NCBI RefSeq assembly: GCF_014192335.1
Contig: NZ_JACHXU010000006.1
Location: 1 to 64,000, forward strand
Reading direction: 5' to 3'
Source: Aporhodopirellula rubra
GTDB taxonomy: Bacteria; Planctomycetota; Planctomycetia; Pirellulales; Pirellulaceae
Length of the DNA: 64,000 nucleotides
Shown: positions 56,605 to 64,000 of the stretch, piece after piece
Layout of the letters: every line of letters starts with the position of its first letter
Numbering within the stretch: position 1 is the first letter of the stretch
Made by a program: the position numbers and the translations under genes
Notes under the pieces: generated by a model
Seen by the model: the letters and a program-made list of their open reading frames with translations, nothing else
Databases searched by the model: none
What the model was told of the DNA's origin: nothing

Positions 56605-57779
56605 TGGAACAGGCCGACAATCGAATTCCTGTTCTCGTTGTGATCTCTCCGATTGTGTCGGGCGTGGTGTCATGGGCGATTCGCGTCAGAGAGGCTTTTG
56701 CGAATGACGACAAGTACCAGGTGGTTCTGGTGTCCAGTCGTGGCGTGGGCGATGGGGCGATCGCATTCGATCATGCGGTGAACTCGCCTTCCGAGTTCAA
56801 GGAACTACTGCGAAAGTATGGTTCGGGAATTGTGGTGCCGAACTATGCGTGGCATTTCTTCACGCCGATTTGCAGTGAGATTGCAGACGGAAGCTCTTGG
56901 CGTATTCTCGGCTATTGCCGAGCCGACAGTGAGGATGAATACTATCAACCACTGCTTCAACGCGCATCGGTGATCTCGCATTTTGTATGCGTCAGCGAAC
57001 AGTGTCGAACCAAACTCGCCGAGTATCTGCCGGATCGGGCGGGCAGTCTCACGACGCTACCAACCGGCGTGGTCGTCCCGACGCACATCGACAAGGGCAA
57101 ATCGCACAAACTGAATATTGTTTATGCTGGCCGTTTGCGGCAGCACCAAAAACGTGTGCTTGATATTGCCATTATCGCTCACCGACTCGAAGAACGCGGA
57201 GTCGACTTTCTGTTGACGATTGTCGGAGACGGCGACGAAGAAGCGATTTTGAAGCAGTGCATGGATTCATTAGAAGGGACTAAAGTTGTCTTCATGGGGC
57301 GAGTTCACCCGAGTGAAATGAAACACGTCTGGTCTTCCGCTGATGTCGGTTTGCTTTGCTCGGAGTTCGAAGGGACGAGCAATAGTTTGCTGGAATCAAT
57401 GGCGTATGGCTGCATTCCGGTTGTCACGCATACGGACAGTGGTGTCGATGGAATTGTCTGCCATGGGAACAATGGGTTCCTGTTCGAGGTCGGTGACATA
57501 GCGAACGCGGTTGATATCTTGCAGGACCTGGCAGACGACGCCGAGAAGCGAATCCACTACAACGAGGCGGCCTTGAAATCGGCCCAGCCATATTCAATCG
57601 AACGTCATGTAAAAACGCTAAAGGGTGTGTTCGACGTTGTCACGCAGTGTCCCATCTGTCGTGACGGGGCGTCATCCTATGCAAGGCAGTCAGAGAATGC
57701 TTCGTCGCCAGCGGCTCCAGAAACAAGAAGTTTATGGCAACGAGCTAGGGGCAAGATTGGTCGGGCAATTCGCGCTTAG
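56601..57779 (+). CDS. Family 4 glycosyltransferase
   Basis: About 392 residues from ATG 56601, which overlaps the previous TGA (ATGA). An ATG at 56553 is also in frame but would overlap by 52 bases. KLNIVYAGRLRQHQKRVLDI, FLLTIVGDGDEEAILKQCMD, then the donor-site motif CSEFEGTSNSLLESMAYG. The final ~30 residues are polar and end with a short basic helix, possibly for membrane association. Confidence 0.9.
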   Translation: MMEQADNRIPVLVVISPIVSGVVSWAIRVREAFANDDKYQVVLVSSRGVGDGAIAFDHAVNSPSEFKELLRKYGSGIVVPNYAWHFFTPICSEIADGSSWRILGYCRADSEDEYYQPLLQRASVISHFVCVSEQCRTKLAEYLPDRAGSLTTLPTGVVVPTHIDKGKSHKLNIVYAGRLRQHQKRVLDIAIIAHRLEERGVDFLLTIVGDGDEEAILKQCMDSLEGTKVVFMGRVHPSEMKHVWSSADVGLLCSEFEGTSNSLLESMAYGCIPVVTHTDSGVDGIVCHGNNGFLFEVGDIANAVDILQDLADDAEKRIHYNEAALKSAQPYSIERHVKTLKGVFDVVTQCPICRDGASSYARQSENASSPAAPETRSLWQRARGKIGRAIRA

Positions 57780-57893
57780 GCGGCGATGAGCGTAGCGGAA
57801 AGATTCAAGTGCCAATGGCGGGGCGTCTTGGGATTGTCTCAATGAACAGCCTCCGCGAACGATGCCACGCTCGCCCTCCCGGTCAAATATTCG

Positions 57894-58940
57894 ATGCAAT
57901 TTGCAACAATCATTACTGAAAGCCATGTCGGCTACGCGTTGGCACTTGCGGAATCCATTAGCTGCCAGGTATCGGATGCGGACAAGGTCCAACTTCACTG
58001 TCTAGTCGTTGATTCAGATGAGCAGCAGGAAGCTTGTCAGATCTCCGCCAATACGATTGTTCGCTTCTACAGATTGGCGGATGTTCGGGGCGGCGTTTAC
58101 TTTGACGTCATCTTTCAGAAGTACCACGGCACTGACTTCGACGCTTTTCGATGGTCGATGAAACCTGTTTTCGTCGCATGCTTACTTAAGGATTGCTCGC
58201 CCGACAGCCTAGCCTTTGTCGATCCCGATCAATTCTTCGTGGGTGATCCGACCGTATTGTTTGAGCAGTTGGATCGGTCAAGATTTTTGCTTTCACCGCA
58301 CGATCGCCCGATCGACCCGTCGGTTGAAGGGATGTTCACTGACAACTTTACCGATGGCATCTTTAATGGTGGGCTATTTGTGTGCCGAGCGGATGCGGAA
58401 GACATCCTAGAATGGTGGGCATCGGTGTGTGCTCATCGTTGCGAAGTCCGACGTGAGCTTGGTTGCTTTGTCGATCAAAAATACCTCGATGCGGTGCTGA
58501 CGAACTTTCATTCCACTGATTGGATTCGACATCGTGGTGCCAATGTCGCAAGTTGGAACATGCACACTCGACGCCGCCAATTGCTAGATCATGGGGCGAT
58601 TAGAATTGACGACCAACCGTTGATCTGCGTCCATTTTAGCGGTAGCACGATTCGGATGATTGACTACGGCATTGACCCCAATTTGGCTCCGGCCTTGAAG
58701 CTCTATCGTGAGGTGTTGGCCAAACATGGAATTAACTTGCCGTTCAACGAGAAGCCCAAGAGCAGAAAACACGAACGAATTCTGCCCCCGGTTCAATCGA
58801 GCACACGAAGCTGGGGCATACGTTCGGTTGCTCGCTATTTGAAACGATGGTTGAGGGGACCTATTGGGAACCTTGCCAGGACGACAGATAGGCAAGCCCG
58901 TGATGCGAACTCGCCCGACGACCAAGACTCAAGTTCCTAG
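57894..58940 (+). CDS. GT-A fold (GT8-like) glycosyltransferase
   Basis: 348 residues. MQFATIITESHVGYALALAE opens a nucleotide-diphospho-sugar transferase fold. The DxD-type metal site is in LAFVDPDQFFVGDP; FNGGLFVCRADAEDILEWW, FVDQKYLDAV, ASWNMHTRRRQLL and ICVHFSGS follow as in GT8-type retaining enzymes. Polar, probably disordered tail from about 285. Exact linkage unknown. About 110 bases separate it from the preceding gene. Confidence 0.8.
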   Translation: MQFATIITESHVGYALALAESISCQVSDADKVQLHCLVVDSDEQQEACQISANTIVRFYRLADVRGGVYFDVIFQKYHGTDFDAFRWSMKPVFVACLLKDCSPDSLAFVDPDQFFVGDPTVLFEQLDRSRFLLSPHDRPIDPSVEGMFTDNFTDGIFNGGLFVCRADAEDILEWWASVCAHRCEVRRELGCFVDQKYLDAVLTNFHSTDWIRHRGANVASWNMHTRRRQLLDHGAIRIDDQPLICVHFSGSTIRMIDYGIDPNLAPALKLYREVLAKHGINLPFNEKPKSRKHERILPPVQSSTRSWGIRSVARYLKRWLRGPIGNLARTTDRQARDANSPDDQDSSS

Positions 58941-59141
58941 GTTGGTAGTGACGAAGCACAACTCCCTCAAAGCAGCATTCCGGATGTATCGCATGCGTCA
59001 TCTATATAACGTCCGGTCTTCGGTTGACGGGATATATTCGTCGTACTCGTTAGCACCAATCATCATGTTGCCCCCGATACCCCTTGTTGGCGAAGAGTGG
59101 GATGAAAGTCCCTTTCATGCTTCAACTGAGAGGACTCGTTC

Positions 59142-60311
59142 ATGTCGTTGAACCGTGAGCCCGTCTCTTCATTGGGAGAGCCCCGCGTTCTCTATGTTGT
59201 TTGGGAACTCGGGAATGTCTCAGAGACGTTTCTTACTCAGACCGCAAAGCGTCTTCCACTCGACGTGCGGGTTCACGAGTGGCTCGCGACGCCCAAAGAG
59301 CCTCAGCCAGGCTCGCATAACATTTTGGAGAGGGTGTGGAGAAGGCTGAGCCCTCGACCGTCAAAGAATACAAACGCTGATCGTGCGCAGAACCGATTTC
59401 GTGAGCAGCTCGCCGCCACCGAAGCGGATACTGTACTGGTCGACACGGGGCCATTGGCAATGCTTGTCGCGACGGTTTGCAAGGAACTGAGTATCCCGTT
59501 GTGCGTTCGTTTTCACGGCGTGGATGCCTATGCGACTCGGTTGACTGGGGAAGGGGGAAACAACTATCGAGATGTGTTTCAATCGGCACAATCGATTATT
59601 GGCGTATCACGCCACATGTGCGAGCAGCTTAAACAGGTCGGTGCCCCAGATGAGAAGATTCGTTACTCGGCGTACTTCGTGGACCCAACGCTATTTGATA
59701 CGTCTGGCATCAACACCGAAGCAATCAGGTTCCTAGCGGTCGGCCGTTTGGTCGAAAAAAAAGCTCCACTCGTTACGCTAATGGCATTTCGCCGAGCTCT
59801 CGAACAATGCCCCGACATTCGATTGATGATCATTGGGGATGGTCCTATGGAGCAGGCCTGCCGTCAGTTTATTCGAGCATCACGCATGTCTCATGCTGTC
59901 GAGTTAGCCGGGCCGCTACCGCATGAGACGGTCGCCGAGTTCATGAGCGCCTCAGATGTTTTTGTCCAGCACTCCGTTGCAGGCACTGACAACGACCACG
60001 AAGGGACTCCTGTTGGCATACTGGAAGCACAAATTTCGGGGCTTCCTGTGGTCAGTACGCGGCATGCAGGCATTCCCGATGTCGTGAAGGAAGGCGTCAC
60101 CGGGTTTTTGGTCGACGAGTTCGACGTTAACGGCATGGCACAACATATGATCACGCTAGCACAGTCCCCCGGACTGGCTCAGCAAATGGGGGCCGCATCG
60201 CGAGAGATCGTTTCTTCAGAATTTTCGTTTGACAATACGCTTGGTAAGCTTGCCAGAATCTTAACCGAAGCAGCGAAAGTACCGTCCGGCGATCAACGAA
60301 AGCGACTCTAG
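59142..60311 (+). CDS. Family 4 glycosyltransferase
   Basis: 389 residues from ATG 59142 with an AGGA about 8 bases upstream. LCVRFHGVDAYATRLTGEGG, VSRHMCEQLKQVGAPDEKI, FLAVGRLVEKKAPLVTLMAF, then HEGTPVGILEAQISGLPVVS with the E-x7-E donor motif. Resembles colanic-acid-type WcaL/AmsK enzymes. About 200 bases of non-coding DNA precede it. Two bases separate its stop from the next start. Confidence 0.9.
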   Translation: MSLNREPVSSLGEPRVLYVVWELGNVSETFLTQTAKRLPLDVRVHEWLATPKEPQPGSHNILERVWRRLSPRPSKNTNADRAQNRFREQLAATEADTVLVDTGPLAMLVATVCKELSIPLCVRFHGVDAYATRLTGEGGNNYRDVFQSAQSIIGVSRHMCEQLKQVGAPDEKIRYSAYFVDPTLFDTSGINTEAIRFLAVGRLVEKKAPLVTLMAFRRALEQCPDIRLMIIGDGPMEQACRQFIRASRMSHAVELAGPLPHETVAEFMSASDVFVQHSVAGTDNDHEGTPVGILEAQISGLPVVSTRHAGIPDVVKEGVTGFLVDEFDVNGMAQHMITLAQSPGLAQQMGAASREIVSSEFSFDNTLGKLARILTEAAKVPSGDQRKRL

Positions 60312-60313
60312 TA

Positions 60314-61516
60314 ATGCGAGTTGTTTTTGTGACTCATTACTCCACGTTGTACGGGGCGAATCGATCACTACTCGGCTTGCTAGATGGATTGAGCCGAAGT
60401 CAGGTTCATCCACTCGTTGTTCTGCCGCCAAGTGTAGGAGACGAACCAGGATTGCATGAAGAGCTTCGGACACGCGGTATCGAAACGATCGAAGCGGATG
60501 TGCCAATTCAGTTCGCGACAAGCAAGAAACTTCCATCCATCTGGAGCCCGATTCGCCGTCGACGATGGAAGGCAACCACGGTCCAGAACATCGATCAGCG
60601 TTCGTCGATTTCAGTGGCAGTGTTAGTGAATCGATTGCAGTCATCTTCAATCGACCTCGTCTATTCGAACACTGCTGCGACTCGCTTTGGCAAAGTCCTT
60701 GCGGACGGCTTAGGGACGCCGCATGTTTGGCATCTGCGAGAATTTGCTGAGAACTATGACATGCATTTTGCTCACGGAATGAGTGACTTTCGTAAGCAGC
60801 TCGCGACAGCCACCGAAGTCGTTGCGATCTCACATGCCGTTGCAAAACGACTGGCAGGTTCCCGCTTGGCGTCTCGGTGTCATGTGATTTACAACGGTGT
60901 TGGAACGCCAAAGGACTTCGAGTCGCTGTCGAGACGAAGAAAGCAGCGGAAGCCCAACTCCCTATTCCGTTTTCTTTTACTCGGACAAATCTTACCAAGC
61001 AAAGGCCACGAGCAGGTCCTTGCCGCATGTGAATACCTTGCAAAGGTTTCCAGTCAATCATTTCAAGTAAGAGTTGTCGGCTCAGGAAAAACCGATTGGC
61101 TGAATGAGAAGATTGCCAGATCAACGTGTCGAGACCTCGTTGATTTGAACGGCCCCACCGACGCTCCATTCGAAGAGATTGTCAATGCAGATTGCCTGTT
61201 GATGTGCTCACCTCTAGAAGCCATGGGACGTGTCACGGCTGAGGCAATGGTTTGCGGTTGTCCTGTGATTGGATACGATGCCTGCGGAACGAGCGAATTG
61301 ATCCAACACGAGCGAACCGGTCTGCTCTATCGCGGCGGAGCAAAACAACTCGCAAAGTCGATGCTTCAATTAATGACTGATGACGACATTCGATCACGAC
61401 TTGCTGAATCAGCGCGTCAATCAGCGATAGTTGAGTTCAGTAACGAAAACTATTCAAGCAAAGTGCTTGCCGTGATCGAAAACGCCCTCAAAAGACAAGA
61501 AACGGTACCATCTTAA
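60314..61516 (+). CDS. Family 4 glycosyltransferase
   Basis: 400 residues. VVFVTHYSTLYGANRSLLGL then LDGL is the typical GT4 donor/acceptor entry; later IYNGVGTPKDFESL, FLLLGQILPSKGHEQVLAAC and CSPLEAMGRVTAEAMVCGCP with the E-x7-E motif. TAATG overlap (1 base) with the sulfotransferase gene indicates coupled translation. Confidence 0.9.
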   Translation: MRVVFVTHYSTLYGANRSLLGLLDGLSRSQVHPLVVLPPSVGDEPGLHEELRTRGIETIEADVPIQFATSKKLPSIWSPIRRRRWKATTVQNIDQRSSISVAVLVNRLQSSSIDLVYSNTAATRFGKVLADGLGTPHVWHLREFAENYDMHFAHGMSDFRKQLATATEVVAISHAVAKRLAGSRLASRCHVIYNGVGTPKDFESLSRRRKQRKPNSLFRFLLLGQILPSKGHEQVLAACEYLAKVSSQSFQVRVVGSGKTDWLNEKIARSTCRDLVDLNGPTDAPFEEIVNADCLLMCSPLEAMGRVTAEAMVCGCPVIGYDACGTSELIQHERTGLLYRGGAKQLAKSMLQLMTDDDIRSRLAESARQSAIVEFSNENYSSKVLAVIENALKRQETVPS

Positions 61517-62229
61517 TGTTTTGGAGCAAACCCAAGAAACTGTTGTTCGAACACGTACCGAAGTGTGGTGGCAACAGTATTCGAGCATTTCTGAAGCAAA
61601 GCTACTCGTCAGAAAAGAGCTTTTTACTTAACGGAGGAAGTCCCCATTCTTCAATTGAGTCGTTCAAGGATTTGCCGAAGCCACAACGTCATTCGTTTCA
61701 ATTTGTATTCGGTCATGGTGCCCACCGTCTGAGGCGACACTGCGATCCTGAGATGCTCGCGGCGACTATCTTGCGAGATCCAATCGATCGAATTGTCTCT
61801 CACTACTATTTCGTCGCTGCGTCACCCGACCACTACCTGTACGAGCAGCTAACTGCAGAAGAGATGACCCTAGCCGAATATGCTCGGTCGAATATTTCAG
61901 GCGAATTGACGAACAACTACGCGTGCCGATTCCTTGAGATTGACAACGAGGAAGCGATGCTCTCGCCACAGGCAACCGTTGATCGAGCATTCGACCTACT
62001 GAGTAATGACTATTCCATCGTCGGGACTCTGGAAAACCTAGACGAATCCATGATGGCGATCAAAAAGATGTTTAGGCTTCGAAAGCGTTGGGTGAATCAA
62101 AAACTGAACGTGACAAAGCAACGGAAGTCAAAAAGCGAGATTTCCGATGAAGAACGACAGGCGATTCAAGAGAGCAACTCGATTGATATCGAGTTGTATC
62201 GACGAGTTCTGGCGATTTCTCCGAAATGA
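61516..62229 (+). CDS. Sulfotransferase (heparan/chondroitin type family)
   Basis: 237 residues. PAPS-binding 5'-loop LLFEHVPKCGGNSIRAFL and 3'-phosphate motif ILRDPIDRIVSHYYF are both complete. VFGHGAHRLRRHC and NYACRFLEI also fit the family. Transfers sulfate from PAPS to a sugar hydroxyl. No signal peptide or membrane anchor, so it would act in the cytoplasm on lipid-linked glycan before export. Overlap with the glycosyltransferase upstream ties it to the polysaccharide. Confidence 0.9.
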   Translation: MFWSKPKKLLFEHVPKCGGNSIRAFLKQSYSSEKSFLLNGGSPHSSIESFKDLPKPQRHSFQFVFGHGAHRLRRHCDPEMLAATILRDPIDRIVSHYYFVAASPDHYLYEQLTAEEMTLAEYARSNISGELTNNYACRFLEIDNEEAMLSPQATVDRAFDLLSNDYSIVGTLENLDESMMAIKKMFRLRKRWVNQKLNVTKQRKSKSEISDEERQAIQESNSIDIELYRRVLAISPK

Positions 62230-62281
62230 GTTGGGTACACGTTCTGTCGATCCGCTTGTCAGACAAGCTAGTGCTGTATCA

Positions 62282-63526
62282 ATGCCGATGTCTTCACTTT
62301 TGATTCTTACCCCCTCGCCGCCCGGTGAGCGCGGCGTTGGACAGAACTACATCCGCGATCTGATTCCTGTTGTCCCGTTTGACAAAATAGAGTGTTGCGC
62401 CCTACTTCAAAGTGAAGACGATTGGGATTTGTGTTCGCGTCAATCCGTGGCGGGCTATCAGACTCTGAACCGCAACTTTGAGTCGGCGTGGAAGTATGGA
62501 CCACCCGGAGCACGACACGCAGCGTCTTGCCTCGCCTTCTTCGGAAAGACGGTGATGCTGGCGCGCCGTCACGCATCGTCGGTTACAGATTATTGCCGAC
62601 AGCATCAAATCGTTGATGTGATGACGGTTCTCTCCTCGCCGTTGTCGATTCTCGCGGCCGCACGCTTAGCGAGTCAAAAGAACATCCGTGTGCACGGCTT
62701 GGTTTGGGATCATCCGGATCACGTCATCCGCGGATTTGGTCACACGGGAGTCCCCTTTCGCTCTCTTCGATCCGCCTTCAACGCAGCGGTCTCGAAATCG
62801 AAGTCGCTGCTGACGGTCTCAAGTTCTCTTAAACGCCTATTGGCGGAGTTGAATCCTTCGGCGCGCTGCACCGTTGTTCCTAGTCCCGTCGAGATCCGCG
62901 ACGCGGTTAGTGAAGGTAAGCATCCCGATAGTCCTTTTGTGATCGGTTTTGCTGGCAGTGTGACAGCGCCGGACGAGTTGCAGGGGCTACAAGATGCGCT
63001 CGCATCCATCGACTGGAAGATTGGAAATCGCAGGATTGTCTTGAGACTTTTCGGATCACGGTTCCCCCTCTCGGCCAGGTCATCGCGATTTGTCGAATAC
63101 CGGGGATTCCTAGAAACCTCGAACGATGTGATCCAAGAGCTATCTCAATGCGACGTATGTTTTTTGCCGCAAGGATTCAAGCCGTCGTTTGAGTTAGTGT
63201 CGAATTATTCATTCCCAACGAAATTGAGCACGTACCTATCATCGGGGCGACCCGTGATCGCTCACGCCCCAGCCAGCGGGACCCTGGCCAGGTTGGGCAC
63301 CGACGTGCCGCCTGATGGCATCTCGGAATTTGGTGTGATTTCAGCGGTCCCTGAGTCAATTAGCCTTCTGCCGCTAATCGAACGGCTTTCACAAGACAGG
63401 AAGTTCTACCAATCAGCTCAAACCCGTGCTCGAGAATTCGCGTTACGAGCGTTTTCACCGGAAGGCACCCGCGCAGCCCTCGCTGATCACTTTCGATCGG
63501 CTTCACCTACTAACCGAGACGGGTAA
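62282..63526 (+). CDS. Glycosyltransferase (GT-B fold)
   Basis: About 414 residues from ATG 62282 (MPMSSLLILTPSPPGERGVG). The frame is open from 62147, but that part overlaps the sulfotransferase gene and is not family-like. VHGLVWDHPDHVIRGFGHTG, FVIGFAGSVTAPDELQGLQD, FGSRFPLSARSSRFVEYRGF and FPTKLSTYLSSGRPVIAHAP define a two-domain glycosyltransferase. Substrate unknown. Eight bases separate it from the next gene. Confidence 0.85.
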   Translation: MPMSSLLILTPSPPGERGVGQNYIRDLIPVVPFDKIECCALLQSEDDWDLCSRQSVAGYQTLNRNFESAWKYGPPGARHAASCLAFFGKTVMLARRHASSVTDYCRQHQIVDVMTVLSSPLSILAAARLASQKNIRVHGLVWDHPDHVIRGFGHTGVPFRSLRSAFNAAVSKSKSLLTVSSSLKRLLAELNPSARCTVVPSPVEIRDAVSEGKHPDSPFVIGFAGSVTAPDELQGLQDALASIDWKIGNRRIVLRLFGSRFPLSARSSRFVEYRGFLETSNDVIQELSQCDVCFLPQGFKPSFELVSNYSFPTKLSTYLSSGRPVIAHAPASGTLARLGTDVPPDGISEFGVISAVPESISLLPLIERLSQDRKFYQSAQTRAREFALRAFSPEGTRAALADHFRSASPTNRDG

Positions 63527-63533
63527 ATCCAAC

Positions 63534-64000
63534 TTGAAGATCGCAATCATTCATGTGTCCGATATGGGGGGTGGGGCGGAACGCAGTGTATTGACGCTGC
63601 ATCAATCGCTTCTCGATCTGGGCCACGATTCTCGTTTACTTGTCGGTTCGAAACGTGGCAATGAACCGGGCGTGGTCGAGATTGATCGTAATCGTCCGAT
63701 TCCTGGTGTTCTGCGTGTGACGCGAAGGCTGGAAAGTTCAGGACTGCAAAATCTCTACTCACCATGGTTCCGAGCTCTGTCGTCTCAGCTCGCTGGCACT
63801 GATGTCGTTCACATGCATAGCTTGTGGAAGAGCCGCGAGAATTTTGCGGATCTGACGGGCGTGAAGCAGATCGCTTCCGAATTTCCGACCGTGATGACCC
63901 TCCGCGATTCGTGGATGCTAACGGGGCATTGTGCGTGCCCGGTTGGTTGTCAGCGTTGGCAGACCGGTTGCGGGCGCTGTCCCGACCTCGCTCGCACTCC
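63534..64000 (+). CDS. Family 4 glycosyltransferase, N-terminal part (cut by window edge)
   Basis: Start TTG 63534, open to the last base. The translated N-terminus LKIAIIHVSDMGGGAERSVL then TLHQSLLDLGHDSRLLVGSK, and the later VMTLRDSWMLTGHCACPVGC then QRWQTGCGRCPDLA, match WcaC/RfaG-like glycosyltransferases with the characteristic Cys-rich 'TGHC...C.RW..GCG.CP' loop. The catalytic C-terminal half is outside the window. Confidence 0.85.
   Translation, partial: MKIAIIHVSDMGGGAERSVLTLHQSLLDLGHDSRLLVGSKRGNEPGVVEIDRNRPIPGVLRVTRRLESSGLQNLYSPWFRALSSQLAGTDVVHMHSLWKSRENFADLTGVKQIASEFPTVMTLRDSWMLTGHCACPVGCQRWQTGCGRCPDLART

Noticed and set aside
58864-59151. Small 95-codon gene before the glycosyltransferase at 59142
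   Set aside because: Overlaps the end of the GT8-like gene, composition is not convincing and no family fits.

Overview
The window looks like chromosomal DNA of a marine planctomycete of the Rhodopirellula/Pirellulaceae type. This rests on family content: a Ser/Thr kinase fused to WD40 repeats, a DUF1080-PA14-multihaem cytochrome, a Tat-exported Gfo/Idh/MocA protein, a giant secreted protein whose N-terminus carries a planctomycete-like [15 protein letters not shown] motif, and a formyltransferase/hydrolase (C1) subunit B-like protein. Many starts are GTG or TTG with weak or no Shine-Dalgarno sequence. The species was not determined.

Bases 1-33,000 read as ordinary planctomycete backbone. 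It opens with the end of an IS4-type transposase, then the kinase (654-4124) and a convergent pair of exported, apparently catabolic proteins (4166-9435). Next come an LpxH-like phosphoesterase, trmB, a fused hemD-hemE gene coupled by ATGA to an fhcB-like gene, an MBL-fold hydrolase, and a three-gene NitT/TauT/Thi5-type ABC transporter. A secreted protein of about 1600 residues (thioredoxin + cyclophilin + tandem-95 repeats), an HU-like protein, an exported hypothetical, a DUF374 acyltransferase, a Gfo/Idh/MocA protein, an overlapping HTH-PTS IIA/receiver-like pair, an outer-membrane-type protein and a YidR-like propeller follow.

From about 33,490 to the right edge everything lies on the + strand and forms one surface-polysaccharide locus. 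Its first part makes nucleotide sugars (two Gmd homologues, GDP-fucose synthase, RmlB/RfbB). Then come glycosyltransferases, a Wzm/Wzt ABC exporter whose ATPase has an extra C-terminal domain, and a tightly coupled series: SGNH protein, FkbM methyltransferase, 2-hydroxyacid dehydrogenase, YhcH/NanQ-like protein, IMPase-like phosphatase, CMP-sugar synthetase-like protein, OafA-type acyltransferase, Gfo/Idh/MocA and SIS isomerase. A DUF115/GT42-like protein, further glycosyltransferases and a sulfotransferase complete it. The content suggests an acylated, methylated and probably sulfated glycan containing a deoxyhexose and perhaps a CMP-activated acidic sugar.

The most unusual part is the DNA between the nucleotide-sugar genes (34.5-42.3 kb). 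Four head-to-tail repeat arrays, all in the direction of transcription, separate gmd1, fcl, gmd2, rfbB and the first glycosyltransferase. Units combine a triple TTCG element at 9-bp spacing, a 7-bp-stem hairpin that shows a compensatory base-pair change between arrays, and a C-rich, G-poor spacer. Related small repeats also sit in frame inside rfbB and a glycosyltransferase gene and around several stop codons. I regard this repeat system as the best candidate for something undescribed.
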